DNA from: Limnephilus marmoratus
Lineage: Eukaryota > Arthropoda > Insecta > Trichoptera > Limnephilidae
Length of the DNA: 64,000 nt
NCBI GenBank assembly: GCA_917880885.1
Contig: OU862920.1
Location: 42,815,019 to 42,879,018 of the forward strand
Direction: 5' to 3'
A program made the translations under genes and the position numbers. The notes beneath the pieces were generated by a model. The model saw nothing but the letters and a program-made list of their open reading frames with translations. It ran no database searches and had not been told where the DNA came from. Below are positions 21,530 to 33,103 of this stretch, piece by piece (position 1 is the stretch's first letter; every line of letters starts with the position of its first letter).

Positions 21530-22245
21530 TGCAGTTCACACGCGGTAGAAGTGAAACCTTCAGTAAACTAAAGTAGATAAGAGTGTGGAGACTACGAAGC
21601 ACTTTTTGAAGTAAAACTTCTTTACGCACGCTTAACTTGGGGAGTAAGTGAATGCGTGACGAGAGCGTTACGAAAATGATCGGGCGAGGCGAATTGTCGG
21701 GCGAGGCGGACAAAAGTTGAGATGGAGATATAAGTTAATGAAGTTTTACTTCAGTCGTGTGGTCTAAAGCACACTCGTTTTTTTATCAATGTGAAGGATG
21801 ATTTTTTCCATATTTTTGTCGTCGAATTCCAGTGCACCTTTTCCTGTACATTTAGTCATCTTATTAGTATTTGTATTTTCTTCTTCGGAGTCGATAGACG
21901 TCGCTTTCCTTTGTGGTTTCTCTTTGCCTATTCAATTTGGAGTGGTTTGAAGATAGTATATTGATTTTACAAAAATATTTTTTTTTTTGATTTCGTAGGA
22001 TTCGATCCTTGGTCCGATAATTGTCCGCAGAGGTTCGTCAGGGACTTTATACCACTAGTCTAAAGGAGTCTTGCGTGAGACCGTGGATTCATCGTATTAT
22101 AATGGAATCGAGTACCCGTGAAATAAATAAACATTTTTTTTGCCATCTGATTATCTCGCAGACTAAATCCTACGGATGTACGTGTTTGTAGCTTTTCGTT
22201 TCTTCGAGTTCAAATCACAACGGTGCTAAAGAAGTTTTCACTTCA
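21530..22245 (-). mobile_element. Family A element, copy 9, full architecture with nested family B
   Basis: On the minus strand the order is GAAGTGAAAACTTC end (22245), 5' half, tRNA-like core with B box GGATCGAATCCTACGAAAT (about 21990-22010), body, and hairpin end (21530). A family B element sits inside at 21608-21777. This is one of the most complete copies of the composite. Confidence 0.75.
21608..21777 (+). mobile_element. Family B element, copy 2, nested in family A
   Basis: About 170 bp, from GAAGTAAAACTTCTTTACGC to GTTTTACTTCAGTCGTGTGG and TAAAGCACACTCG. The last part forms a GTGTG/CACAC hairpin as in family A. The flanks AGCACTT and TTTTTTATCAATG match contiguous family A sequence at about 45360. 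Confidence 0.75.
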
Positions 22246-22249
22246 AAAA

Positions 22250-22785
22250 GTCTCCTTAGCGTCGCGTGTCGCCTCTCAAGTGCAATGGATTTTGATGCAA
22301 CGACATAACTGTATCCCGCAACTAAACTTGTACGCCTGAACTTAATTATAATTTCAGTTATAAAATAATTCGACTGTAAAATTCAGATAATAAAATTAAA
22401 CTGCGGGTTGAATTTGTGGATTCCGCTTAAGAAGCTCTTCGCAGTTCTAATCACAATCGCTATATTAAACCTCTGCTTCTCATCACCTCGTCCCAAGCTG
22501 TGGCAGAAGTGCACTTAACTTTATATTAATTATCGTACGCACAGACGCCGTCGGCTTAGATCAGTATAACCCTTTAGTTTATTACATTATTTATGTAATA
22601 TTTTATGCGGAAAAACAACGGATTATGTTGGAGACGTACTATTAAATTAAAAACATCACTAGTCTCCTGTTGAAAATTCGAAATTGGGTCCCAAACAATA
22701 AATCGAATGGATTAAATTAACAAAGAATTTATGAAAGGAATATCACTAAATGTATAGCAGAAATACAATATTTGTCAAAAGCTCT
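22250..22785. other. Gene-free stretch
   Basis: Nothing recognised. Confidence 0.4.
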
Positions 22786-22787
22786 GC

Positions 22788-23318
22788 AACCGGGATCGAA
22801 AAGAAGAAGATGGAGAGATACGAAATTACGAATGTTAGAGGAGAGCGCTAACATTTACAGCGACAAAATCGATGCGAAAATTGCGAAAATGTTTAATAAA
22901 ACACGACTCGTTTAAAATAGAGCAAAAATCTCGCGGGCATAATCTTAAACAGCATTTAAAGAAACACTGTAAATTATTTCATATATATATATAAGGGAAC
23001 GTACCCATACTACGTGACCAACTTTTTGCAATTTTTAACCCCCCCCCCCCCGGTGACCAAAAACCTAAGCCCGCCGCCGCTCATTTGTACGAAGCGTTAC
23101 ATTTTGAAGACCCCCCCCCCTATACGTGTCACGTAGTATGGGTACGTTCCCTAACTTGTAAAATAACTGAAACAAACGTGTTAATAATAATTTTTGGAGC
23201 ATACTTTGGTATTTTTTTCTATCGAGGGAATTTTATATAATTTGCGTTTCAGCGCGTGCAAAGTCTAGATATTATCTTCAAGAATAACATTTATTTTTTA
23301 AGAGCTTTAAAACTTACC
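22788..23318 (+). repeat. Family J repeat, copy 1 (filled site)
   Basis: Matches 31348-31733 in inverted orientation, about 8.5 kb away. It begins GCAACCGGGATCGAAAAGAA and ends near TTTTTAAGAGCTTTAAAACTT. A Harbinger MITE is inserted in this copy and absent from the other. Its own class is unknown. Confidence 0.75.
22995..23151. mobile_element. PIF/Harbinger-type MITE family G, short copy (157 bp)
   Basis: Ends GGGAACGTACCCATACTACG on both sides, flanked by TAA at 22992-22994 and 23152-23154. The family J relative at about 31505-31545 has the empty site with a single TAA. It contains C tracts of 13 (23039) and 10 (23111). Confidence 0.9.
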
Positions 23319-23319
23319 A

Positions 23320-24535
23320 TGTTTAAGGGAAATATGTAATAAATCGGTACTAATCCGGGTTGCGGGCCCTTAATTAATTCCACTCAATTTCCCCTTAAAC
23401 CCGTAGTTACACGTAATCCAAAAGTACACGCACGCGCTTTTTCAATACCTAAGCATTATTGTTATTATGCAGCCCAATGTGAGAAACAGATTATTTAAGA
23501 AAATGCAATTTTGGAAAATTGTAAAATTCCACACATTTGCAAGCTAGCTTCAATGCTCCATTATACAACTGAATGTTATTAATATTAGCATTCTTAAAAT
23601 AATTACAACGATGTTTTATGACTCTCTATGGTCCCAATCCTATACCATTAGCCTCCTGACTGCAGGTTTCCGCTTGTAAACGTGAAAACCTTTTTAAAAA
23701 GACTCCCATCCAAAGAGTCCGACAGATTTAGCGATGAAACGCTTTTGTTGTCCCCAAAATTTTTAAACACATGTCATGGCCCAATGGTTGTGGCGCCAAG
23801 TGCCCTGCAAATTCTAAAAATAGACCATTGTGCGTTGTTTATTAGTGCGCTTACGACATAGAGTGAGGAGGGCGGTCACACGAAAGCTTCAAAATTCATC
23901 CAAAAAATCGGTCATAACTCGGCAACGGTAAGGGTTACATGAGTTATTGTTGTGCTGTCGTGTAGCTCTTTAAATTATGCCCAGTGGTGAACGAAAGACG
24001 TTTTCATGCAAAAAGTAACGGTTATGTAGAGGTACTACCCATCTCATTTCGTTTACTCAATTAGTCGCGCAGTTACACCACCACTTGCGATTCCTTCGTC
24101 CGAGTCCGCCATCACGGGCATCCATTTGGCTATTATTATCAGTGACCGTTAACTGGTATATTTACCCCATAACAAACCCATTACATTACCTATTTTGATT
24201 TATACTCTATTAGAGTGCTAATGTAGTTTATTATTTTCTATGTGTCTACCGCACAAAAGATAACATTTTTGGATATTTTTTGAGGCCGAAGGGTGTGGGA
24301 AGGAGACGAAATTGTACGGTTGGAGATTATCCAACTAAGCAGATGTGGTCACTTAGCATATTTAATATAATTCGAAGCAATGGTTAATATAATTTTAAGT
24401 AACATTTAATATTAGTGTCTTCTTCTTGTTTTTCATTTCTTTTTCTCGGCAAAGAGATCAGCATCAAAGGAAAATCAGACGATTAGAGGAAAATTACTGA
24501 CTAAATATTTATTTTTACATTTTTAAAAACTCTAT
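23320..24535. other. Gene-free stretch, partly body of a Helitron
   Basis: No reading frame of note. The last few hundred bases before the Helitron-type end at 24567 probably belong to that element, but its 5' end could not be placed. Confidence 0.4.
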
Positions 24536-24567
24536 GTAAAGCCGGGCAACGCCGGGACTTCAGCTAG
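24535..24567 (+). mobile_element. Helitron-type 3' terminus
   Basis: AAAGCCGGGCAACGCCGGGA then CTTCAGCTAG, a GC-rich hairpin-prone block followed by CTAG, the usual Helitron 3' end. The rest of the element upstream is not delimited. Confidence 0.55.
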
Positions 24568-24569
24568 GT

Positions 24570-25305
24570 ACCGATACAGAGATGAAATTTTACGGACGGC
24601 GTGGCTATGTCTCTTACAGCTTTATAATTTTGAACTTTCTAAAAAGGGGTGTTTGAAAAATCACTCCCACCCGCTTTTCTCATACCTTAAATCAAAATAC
24701 GACTGTTTTTAAATTTTACATACTTTACTTCAGCTATTCAGTGCCTAATAATAATATACAATGATTTGGTAATAGTCATAACTTTCAACCGTATTATCTC
24801 GTTGCATTTAACGTGTCCGATGAGCCAAGTGGACAAGGCGCTATGGGAGGAAGGGGGGACTGGTTTGGGTACAATGGGTAGGTATGGTAAGAGCCGGGAG
24901 AGCTTGCACTCCGCTCCCAGAAGCAGGTCAAGCGGCGGACAATGCAATCAGGAGGAATCCAATTAAACAGCCGCGACAGGGACGATGTCTCTCTGCACTT
25001 GACTTTTTGATTGAATCTTGTCAGAACTTTGACAACATTCTTCTCTCTAGGGGCCAGTTACTTTAACCATTAACCACAATCATAATGATTGCAAGATTCA
25101 AACCCCAACTAAATGCAATCCAGATAGTGCCTTGGATAATTTTTTTATTAATTTTTATTTTTAATATGCGACATCTATTGACTTTTCTACAAGTCTAGGA
25201 TGAATATTTATTATTAATGAGTAAAACCTCATATTGCACTATTTAATTATATAAAGACAATATTAGCGAAACTCAATCGAAAATTACCAAATTTATCTAA
25301 GACAC
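24570..25305. other. Gene-free stretch with a weak tRNA-like segment
   Basis: GAGCCAAGTGGACAAGGCGC (about 24823) and GATTCAAACCCC (about 25095) look like very separated A and B boxes. This is not enough to call a SINE. Confidence 0.35.
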
Positions 25306-25308
25306 TAT

Positions 25309-25830
25309 CTTTTTTTTTCACACAGGAGGCCCTGAGGAAAATAACTTCCCTCAGGGCCTATGTCATCTTTGAAGATGCTGTGTGGAGGGTCTTTTTGAGG
25401 AAAGGATGGAGTGAACACGGGTCTTGAAGAGGCCGGCAAATCGTTCCACAGCCGAGCCGTTGAACTCAAGAACGAGTCAAGAAACGACCCGTTCTCATGT
25501 GACTAATGTCAACCGTGTACAAATGTTGGGCGCGTGTTTGGCGTGTTTCCCGACTATGCACCGGTGCCGAGGGGATCAATGACGCTACTTCCTCGGAGCA
25601 CCTTCCATTGTAATACCGGTAGAACAAGGACAGCATTCCCACCTGACGCCTGTGCTTTAAAGATTGCAGTCCATCTGTTAAGATGGGAGAATCTATCAAA
25701 CGGACCGCCCGTTTCTGCACAGAGTCAAGGCTTTGTCTAGACACAATCATATTGTTAGACAGTAAGTTATCACATCGTTGGATTAAGCTAAGTATATGAA
25801 ATTGCTGTGGCTGACGAAACATAACGCCAT
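25309..25830 (-). mobile_element. LINE family C, 3' fragment, copy 1
   Basis: Minus strand, ending in a short A tail (T run at 25309-25318). The last 75 nt contain a hairpin made of GGCCCTGAGG and CCTCAGGGCC, which also forms the end of the SINE-like family D. The rest codes for a reverse-transcriptase C-terminus. Confidence 0.8.
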
Positions 25831-25837
25831 TATCCAA
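25466..25837 (-). pseudogene. LINE family C ORF2 C-terminal remnant
   Basis: The frame gives SLDSVQKRAVRLIDSP, HRRQVGMLSLFYRYYNGRCS and RMRTGRFLTRS, the typical tail downstream of the reverse transcriptase in many insect non-LTR elements. The catalytic part is missing because the copy is 5'-truncated. A second, longer copy is at 38133-38690. Not functional. Confidence 0.8.
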
Positions 25838-25839
25838 CC

Positions 25840-26345
25840 TTTATAAAATCCACACCACCCACTTGCCAGGTACCCGCTGCCCGTTGCCTGAATTGAATAT
25901 TTGAATAATACGCATGTATTATACATATAAACCTTCCTCTTGAATCACTCTATCTATTGGTGAAAACCGCATGAAAAACCGTTGCGTAGTTTAAAAGATC
26001 TACGCGCACATACATGATTAGTTTTCGTAGATTACAATTCAAAATAAGTCAAGATATACTGAAGAAACTCACGTTCAAAAGCATTGTCGTTATATTTTGA
26101 TGTTCGTGTTTTAATTGGTTTTTTGGGTATATGGCCGTTTTTCGTTATCCCTGAACCAACGTTTCGGACAGCCTTCATAATCAGAGCATCATGGTGGATA
26201 CTTCAAAACTGACTGAAACGTTTGAAAGGAAGAGGAAGCGCGACACATCTTAATTCTCCAAAAAATCAATCAGGTTAAATCTAGTCAACGTCGTTAAAAC
26301 ATGACTATCCAAAATGCAGAAGTAGCAGATACATATATTCATAGC
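25840..26345. other. Gene-free stretch
   Basis: Nothing recognised. A phrase CCAACGTTTCGGACAGCC near 26157 resembles a motif often found in LINE 3' regions. Confidence 0.35.
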
Positions 26346-26351
26346 ACATAC

Positions 26352-26670
26352 AAGTGAAACTTCTTTATCGCCGTTAGTGAAACGGAAATGCATCACAACT
26401 CAGTTCTACACAAATACTTGGTTCTAATGTGCCGCGTGCCTTCGATAGCGCAGTGGGCAAGGTGCCTGACAAGTCTCAGCGGTCAGAGAGAGACAGACAT
26501 CAAGCGAACGGAGGTTCGAATCCTACGAAATCCAATAAAAAGCATTTTAATTTTGTGAAATCAATATCCAATCTTCAAACCACTTTAAAAAAAACAGGCA
26601 GAAGAAAAGAAAGCGATATCTAGCGAATTTTTAGTTTCACTTCTACCGCGTGTGAATTACACACTCTGAT
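26352..26670 (+). mobile_element. Family A element, copy 10 (full composite)
   Basis: About 319 bp: AAGTGAAACTTCTTTATCGCC start, tRNA-like core about 26430-26530 with B box GGTTCGAATCCTACGAAAT, body (ATCTTCAAACCACTTTAAAA), and end TTTCACTTCTACCGCGTGTG then AATTACACACTCTGAT forming the terminal hairpin. The clearest undisturbed copy of the composite. Confidence 0.85.
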
Positions 26671-26674
26671 ATTT

Positions 26675-27480
26675 TTCTATAACAGTTATTAGATAAGTCT
26701 ACATTTTGTTTCCAAAATCGTGAATTTCATTTGATTTGTTTACACCGTATAATTGTTTAGTGACCTATTTTTGTGTAAAAAAAGTTTTATTGTGTATTTA
26801 AAGGTAAAGTAATAAATAAATAACTGGATACAGTGGATACACTGTTACCAGTCAATAATGGAATATATGTTGGTTCAGTTGGTACCTTTTCGGAAAAACA
26901 TTAACCTATTCAAAGTTCGGCGGGGGGGTTTTACGCAATAAGCAACTAGAGTCGTCGTTTTTAATTAATAATGACATTCTAATTTAAATAACACCATTTT
27001 TATTTTTGAAATAGTTAGTGACGCCCGTGACGTCAGAGGGAGCCTTGTGATGTCGTCAGAAACTCCCTTTTTGTTTTAACAGGGTCAACTCAGTATTAAA
27101 CTGAGACGGACTCGGGTGGCCAGATAATAGTAGTTGTTCTATTTCCTTTTGTATTGCGGTGAGTTTATATGATTTAAGCATGGTTAGAAAGAATAACACA
27201 ACGGTTTTTATTTGCTTCTAAAAGCTTACCATATAGTTCCAAAGAATTGTGATAAATATAGGTATTCCCGAAGAAATAAAGTAAAATTTTAATTATTTTT
27301 AAGGAAACGAAAAAAATAATTAAGTGATAATAAACTGTACAATACGTCTAAGTAAATAAATACATTTTTAAGTTTCATACAAAGTTGTATTTATATAGTT
27401 TATATGAAAAACAAACAATCGGTAAGCGGCAAAACAATCATGAAAACATTCCTGTTTTTTTAAATATTTTTTATTTTTTA
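26675..27480. other. Gene-free stretch
   Basis: No gene. Contains TGACGTCA at 27024-27031 in a GC-richer patch and a run of seven G at about 26924. Confidence 0.4.
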
Positions 27481-27482
27481 TA

Positions 27483-27872
27483 GTGATACCTCACAAGACT
27501 CACGCGTCTGGAGCCAGTGAGACTATGGCATCTCCAATTGGGATATGTTGTGAGGCTGAAGGTAGTGGGGAGGGGAAGGATATAGTGAAGAGGAAGGTGG
27601 GGAAGTACCTGGCTATTCAGATCTGGTCACCAAACACGGCTAATGCCATTTCAAGCAACGTTTCAATTCTGAATAGTGGTCTTACACCATGGCGATATTG
27701 AGAGTATCTTCCACTCTGGAACGTGCCGCAAATATACTATGTATTATTTTAAATGAATAAATTGTGAAATAACACAAATTAATCAAATAAAATTTATTTG
27801 CCACGCCCGGATTCGATCCCGCGACCTTCGGAATGCTAGTCAAGAGCCTTACCGCTGGACTACGCCGGCTGT
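27483..27872 (-). mobile_element. SINE family E, copy 2
   Basis: Minus strand, near full length: the tRNA head at the right (complement of CCGGCGTAGTCCAGCGGTAA and GGGTTCGAATCC-like B box), then the linker and the body down to CTCACAAGAC. It retains the GATACTCTCAGTATCGCC block that copy 1 lacks. Confidence 0.85.
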
Positions 27873-27874
27873 TT

Positions 27875-28335
27875 TGGAAATCATATATTTTATATATGGG
27901 GTTTTTCCACTTTGTTTATTGCAAAAAAAATTAAGTAAAAAAATTACGATGATTACAGCATTTTTATTTTATTTTTATGTTGACGAATAAATTTTTCTAC
28001 AACGAGCCAAAGTTTCTCATTTTTGAATTACCGCCAGAACGATAATTTGGGGCGGGGCCATCGATTGACGTCGTGAGCGTGGACGCTCACTGACAGTGTT
28101 AATTTATGCTGGGCCAGCTGATCGACGCTTGTGACGTCACATTCCGATTTTCAAACATTGAATGAAAACATATAAAACAAACATTTTTAGTAGGATGATT
28201 AAAATCAGAAAAATGATCTCTAAATATTCCGTACATTTTCAACAGAATCCCTCTTTTATGGAAATACCCCAATCAAAAACAGCGAATTATTAGATTCACA
28301 AATATCTGAAAAGAATACATAAAAATTTTCACACA
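27875..28335. other. Gene-free stretch
   Basis: Nothing coding. TGACGTCA lies at 28129 and an inverted GTGAGCGTGGACGCTCAC at about 28073. Confidence 0.4.
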
Positions 28336-28339
28336 TTAA

Positions 28340-29053
28340 GAGCGTTTAACCTGCCAGCGAACGAAAATCCACATTTCGTCGAAAGTTATTCTTTCGATCG
28401 TGCAGGGCGGTTACAATAAGAAAGATTAATCATTCTCCGTATCAGCTTTTTTAAAATTATAACTCAATATCGAATTTATTTCAATCCAAATTAGCTTTAA
28501 TTTATACCTTCATCCAAAAATGCTGAAAGGCGTGATGATAAAACTATGAAAATAATGTACTTTTTGTAATTATTTTTTGATTATAAGTATTTATCATTTT
28601 TCAATAATGTCTAAATTTAATAAGAATGTTAAAAAAATCTGAAATATATTAGTTTGTAAGTGCGCAAATAAATACACAAATGGACCAATTTTCGTCAAGA
28701 AACACATGTACGTACATATTTTTTAATGATTTTATTGAAAATAAAATTAAAATTCTAAAACATGCGTTTGCTAGATAATGTATTGATTTATTTTACTGCA
28801 TGATTATATTATTTGAAATGGGTGTGGTATAATACAAAATCTTTTTTGAAAATTTAACAAATCTGCCAACGACCTATGGAATAACCTTATTATACCAAAA
28901 ATTAAAAAAAAATCTCAAAATTTAATACATGTGAATGCTAGATAAAAGAACAATCTTTCGAAATCCATTTATAATTTTTTGTGGAAAAGAGTCAATACGT
29001 CTAAAATCTGATTTGAAAATGACATATTTCTGGTTTTCTCTGGTAATGCCCTC
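28340..29053 (+). mobile_element. TTAA-target MITE, copy 3 (714 bp)
   Basis: TTAA flanks at 28336-28339 and 29054-29057. Same ends and body as the copies at 1011 and 15041. No coding capacity. Confidence 0.9.
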
Positions 29054-29129
29054 TTAATAATTAATTTTATGATCACTTTGTATGTTTTATTCTAGTGCGG
29101 ATAACCTTAATTCAAAGCTCTGGAAAAAC

Positions 29130-29650
29130 CGTAACTCTGTTCCATGGTTATTTCTGGACATATTGACGATTCCTTAGTAAAACAAGGAGCGTCCAACCCT
29201 GCTGTTACTGTTTGGAAAGAGTATTGGAACATTGCTAGTCAATCCAAGAGAGCCTGCTATGCCTCAATACAAAGGACTATCCCATCATAACCGTGGTTTC
29301 AAAAATTCCCCCATTTTTCATGACATTGACATTGTTCCGATACTTCTCACCATTTTAAAATTCACGTCCTTGACTCTCCACATTTTGTGGCCTAGACGTG
29401 GGCAGTTTAGATTAAATATTTTTCGGTTCTCTATTTTATTTTTAATCCATAATATTTTTCACTGGGGCTCCTTAATGCCTTTTGAAAATGTTTATAATTT
29501 GCAAATAAAAGGTTTTACAAATACGCCGTTTGTATCTACTAATTTGACGGGATTTAATTTCGTCACCGTAACCGCATTTGTCGAAGATGATTATTTTTCT
29601 AAATACTCATTTGAACGGCACTTAATTGAAGTACAATTAACCGCATTTTG
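29130..29650 (+). pseudogene. Degraded LINE ORF C-terminal fragment (RNase H-type element suspected)
   Basis: In one frame the sequence gives VTVWKEYWNIASQSKRACYA, then after stops PWFQKFPHFS and FKIHVLDSPHFVA. The PWF..FPHF and H.HKI.V.DSPHCV phrases recall the RNase H-to-C-terminal part of I/Loa-like retrotransposons. Several stops interrupt it. A 139-codon open frame at 29232-29651 overlaps it in another register and is probably chance. The family assignment is tentative. Confidence 0.4.
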
Positions 29651-29872
29651 AGAGTTCTCATACAACCATTGTCAAATATGTGGTGTATAATACGACGTAT
29701 AATATGACGTATTATACGAACAGAACACGGTGCTGATTCTACCGCCACAATTTGCGGTGAATCACAACTACTATAACTGAACATCGTGGTTGATCGAAGA
29801 TCATAAACACATAAACAGAAACACCTAATACTTGCCTTTTTACCCTTTTTTTATTTTTGCGCAAGAATTAAA

Positions 29873-29879
<7 letters not shown>

Positions 29880-29926
<47 letters not shown>
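29880..29926. repeat. (TA)n microsatellite at the edge of family I
   Basis: About 23 TA units, directly followed by CATCCCGCTATCATT, the family I edge motif. Confidence 0.95.
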
Positions 29927-29929
<3 letters not shown>

Positions 29930-30690
29930 CCGCTATCATTTCTGCGTCCTTTCATCAGATCGACATTACTGCGTCTATCTGAAGGACTTGATTTTACATA
30001 GTTCTAACTAAAGTATATACTATCTTTTCAGTGTTTGATTGTAGTTAGGTATTTAAATTTTTGAAAAACATTAATTTAAAAATATACAAAACGATAAAAA
30101 CGCCCTTTACTGTTCCACCAATCTGAACTCCTTTCATATTCAATGCAGTGGTGCATCCTGCGTATATTTTCGTTAATTTGGTCCACAATATAGCGTCCAA
30201 TTATATATTCATTTTCATGTTAACGACAAACCGAGGTCTTGCGACGTTGCCGCTTATTTGTTCAAGTTTTTGGTTTGACGACTGTATAGGTATTTATAGA
30301 ATATGAAGGCGCCAAGATGACTGGCCCATACGTCGCGGACTCTAATCAACCCGGCGGTAATGCCCACGTAAAATTTATTAAATTGGTATGAGATTTTTTT
30401 GAGACTTATCATTCCGAATTAAAACGTTGCTTGAAGTGTTTTATTTGTTATTTTTAGTAACTAGATGTATATTGCTGGAATCTTCCTATGCTTCCTCTTC
30501 TCTCCATTTTGATTACGACAGTGATTACCATATTATGACTATATCAGTGCAGTGGAATCCTGTATTGTTTTCTCATCAAAAACAGTTTTTTCGTGTTAAT
30601 TTTAAAGAATGCACTCTAGATATAAGTGGCTAATTATTACTACAACACGATTATCAGTAGAAATATTAAGTGCCCTATAATATGTTATGC
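29927..30690. repeat. Family I-containing composite, one half of a distant inverted pair
   Basis: Matches 42205-42942 in inverted orientation through the TGCGTC-rich edge, the CAAGTCCTTCAG.TAGACGCAG block, a family E piece (GAATTAAAACGTTGCTTGAA) and a distal block with ACTACAACACGATTATCAGT. Both copies start at a (TA)n run and end beside a family D element. Confidence 0.75.
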
Positions 30691-30800
30691 TCATGTGGTG
30701 AGGTTTGTCTGGGTCTTGGCAGCGGATGCGTCTGCCCACCAGCTGCATAGAAGGCCGGTTCGGGACAGAATGGTTGAGGGAGTTCCTTTGATTCTCCAGC
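30690..30800 (+). mobile_element. Family D fragment, copy 1
   Basis: Internal part only (GGTGAGGTTTGTCTGGGTCT to CCAGCCGTACTCT). It breaks off in a CCGAAACCGAA-rich stretch. Confidence 0.7.
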
Positions 30801-30882
30801 CGTACTCTTGCCGAAACTTGCCGAAACCGAAACCGAACCTTCGGTCGGTCACTAATTATATATATTATTATTTTGAATTATA

Positions 30883-31072
30883 GACCGGTCAGTGGTTGAG
30901 TGGGCTACGCGTTTGGGTCCACCCAGGCGCTTCGTGTTCGATTCCTCGGTTGACTAAGTCCTCCATGCGACTCAAGCAACATTTTCGGCTTACTATGGTG
31001 GTAGTGGGAGATTTTCAGATATTGTCGGGTTATTCGTTAACCCGGGAATGTTTGTCTTTCTTTAAAAAAAAA
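30883..31072 (+). mobile_element. SINE family F, copy 1
   Basis: About 190 bp: head ACCGGTCAGTGGTTGAGTGG with B box GTTCGATTCCTCGG, body TGTGGTGGTAGTGGGAGATT-like sequence, GTTAACCCGGGAATGTTTGT, then a 10-nt A tail. A small tRNA-headed SINE. Three other copies are in this window. Confidence 0.8.
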
Positions 31073-31144
31073 AATCTTATCATGCTTGACGATGCATTTT
31101 CGTTCACGGGAGAAACAATTTTAGGGGTTTTAGGGGCTTAGGTT

Positions 31145-31345
31145 TTTAACAACTAAATTGTATGATAAATCCTTTTAAAAGGAAAAGGGGAAAATAGAAA
31201 AGCGAAAGCATAAAACTGTCTAAACAATTAATAAAATATGACTTCGGATAATAAGTTAATAACTAAATCTAATACTAATCTAACAATGACACTGTTCTTT
31301 GCAGAGAGGACCGCCAAAGAACTCGATCTTGGCACACACTCCTTG
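31145..31345 (-). mobile_element. LINE family K, 3' end, copy 1
   Basis: Minus strand: GAGGCAAGGAGTGTGTGCCA, AGATCGAGTTCTTTGGCGGT, then a non-coding end with TTTATGCTTTCGCTTTTC. It matches 34.1, 37.1 and 58.0 kb. It codes for the last residues of a reverse transcriptase-type ORF. Confidence 0.65.
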
Positions 31346-31347
31346 CC

Positions 31348-31733
31348 TCAATCACGTTAAGTTTTAAAGCTCTTTAAAAAATATATGTTTTTCTTGAAGA
31401 TAATATCTAGACATTCCCCATGCCGAAAAACAAATTATATAAAATTCCCTCCATGGAAAAGAATCGGAAAGTATGCTCCAAAAATTATTATAAACACATT
31501 TGTTTCAGTTATTTTACAAGTTATATGTATGAAAAAATCACAGTGTTTTTTTTAAATGCTGTTTAAGACAACCCCCACGAGATTTTTGCTCTATTTTAAA
31601 CGAGTCGTGTTTTATTAAACATTTTCACAATTTTTGCATCGACTTCGTCGCTTTAAATACAAGCGCGCTCCTCTAGCACTCGTAATTTCATATTTCTCCA
31701 TCTTCTTCTTTTTGAGCCCGGTTGCGGCTCCTT
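31348..31733 (-). repeat. Family J repeat, copy 2 (empty site)
   Basis: Inverted relative of 22788-23318. At about 31525 the sequence reads ACAAGTTATATG where copy 1 carries the Harbinger MITE, so it shows the site before insertion. Confidence 0.75.
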
Positions 31734-31739
31734 ACGTGC

Positions 31740-32205
31740 TAACTTTTGAGTGTCTGATTGTAGCCAGTCTATTTATGCCAGTTCTGAAGAATGAATTCTA
31801 AACAAAAGAGGATTGAAAAACATTGATATCAGATGATAATTAAAAAGGTTAATTATTACTTCAACATTGCATGGGATGTACCATCAAGAATTGTACGGTG
31901 TACACTTAGTGTACTGGTTCACGAACTTGACCTAATAATGAAAAATTTGTTTGTAATATAAATATTATAAACAAATACATCACATCCAAACACTTGAAAT
32001 GTGGTTCCTAGAACTCGATAATGGATTAGGAGACCCGTTAAGTAACAAGAGATTCATTCATTAATTTTGTCTTCTGGAGTATTGCCGATTACTTTAATGG
32101 ACGGTTCATGCCATTAAAAAGATAACGATTTTAATCGACATTTTTGACAGCAGTACAGTATCTCTCAACGACAGCGGATACCTACTTATCGAGGACATCA
32201 ACCGC
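31740..32205. other. Gene-free stretch
   Basis: Nothing recognised. Confidence 0.4.
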
Positions 32206-32209
32206 ACCT

Positions 32210-32433
32210 GGGTACCTAGCATGGTCGATCGACATAGGTTTTATCGAAAATGTAAAAAAGCACGACTGCAGACCGCTAACGAACAAATAACAGTTCACGT
32301 CAAATAAATTAGGAACCGTTAGTCGTTGTGAACTTTCATTTGTTCGTTAGCGGCCTGCAGTCGTGCTCAGGAGCGATGACAAGTTACCGATATTTTCGAT
32401 AAAACCTATGTCAATCGACCATGCCAGGTACCC
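32210..32433. mobile_element. Family H palindromic MITE, copy 1 (about 224 bp)
   Basis: Long inverted repeats: GGTACCTAGCATGGTCGATC at the left and its near complement at the right, continuing through ATAGGTTTTATCGAAAAT and GCACGACTGCAG to the centre. Almost the whole element folds on itself. The second copy is at 45612. Confidence 0.85.
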
Positions 32434-32464
32434 TGCTGTGAAATTCATCGTGTTCTACCTTGTC

Positions 32465-32703
32465 GGTATCCGTGGTCGAGGTGTAAGGCTCTCGAATTGC
32501 AATCAGGAGGTCACGGGTTCAAATCGCAAACTGAGCGAATATTTATTTTTACATAGCTCCACGCAGTTTTTTTTTATTTGATTAATCTGTATTATTTCGC
32601 AATTTAATCACTTAAAATAAAATAAGGTATATTTGCGGCACGTTTCAAAGTGTAAGATACTCTCAGAATCGCCCTGGCGTAAGATCACCATTCAGAATTG
32701 AAC
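32465..32703 (+). mobile_element. SINE family E, copy 3, 5' part
   Basis: The tRNA head (GTGGTCGAGGTGTAAGGCTC, B box GGGTTCAAATCG) and linker run to ACCATTCAGAATTGA, where a family F SINE interrupts it. The body resumes at about 32889. Confidence 0.75.
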
Positions 32704-32884
32704 GGTCAGTGACTGAGAGACGCAACCGGGGGACGCTTGTTCGATTCCTCGGCTGAGTAAGTCCTCCATCACGATACAAGCAACATTTTCTGCTTAGTGT
32801 GGTGGTAGTAGGAGATTTTCAAACATTGTTGGGTTATTCATAGCCCGGGAATGTTTGTCTTTCTTTAAAAAAAAAATAAAAAAG
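32704..32884 (+). mobile_element. SINE family F, copy 2, nested in family E
   Basis: The head ACGGTCAGTGACTGAGAGAC with GTTCGATTCCTCGGCTGAGT runs through the body to an A-rich tail at about 32866-32884. Shared sequence GTAAG.CACCATTCAGAATTGA stands on both sides, either a long duplication or two abutting E copies. Confidence 0.75.
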
Positions 32885-32888
32885 GAAA

Positions 32889-33103
32889 TAGAATTGAAAT
32901 CCCCGGTGTAAGGCCACCATTCAGAATTGAAACGTTGCTTGAAATGGCTTTAGCCGTGTTTGGTGACCAGATTTATATAACCAGGTTCTTCCCCACCTAC
33001 CTCATTCCCATCTCCTTCTCGTCCCACTACCTTCAATACCGCAACATGGGTACCCCAATTGGGGATGCCATAGACTCACTGGCTCCATTTGTTGAATGGT
33101 GGT
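32889..33103 (+). mobile_element. SINE family E, copy 3, 3' part
   Basis: From GGTGTAAGGCCACCATTCAG to GCCATAGACTCACTGGCTCC. The final poly(A) is missing because the next E copy begins here. Confidence 0.7.

Noticed and set aside
29232..29651. 139-codon open frame on the plus strand
   Set aside because: No recognisable domain, and it overlaps a better-supported broken LINE fragment in another frame. Probably chance.
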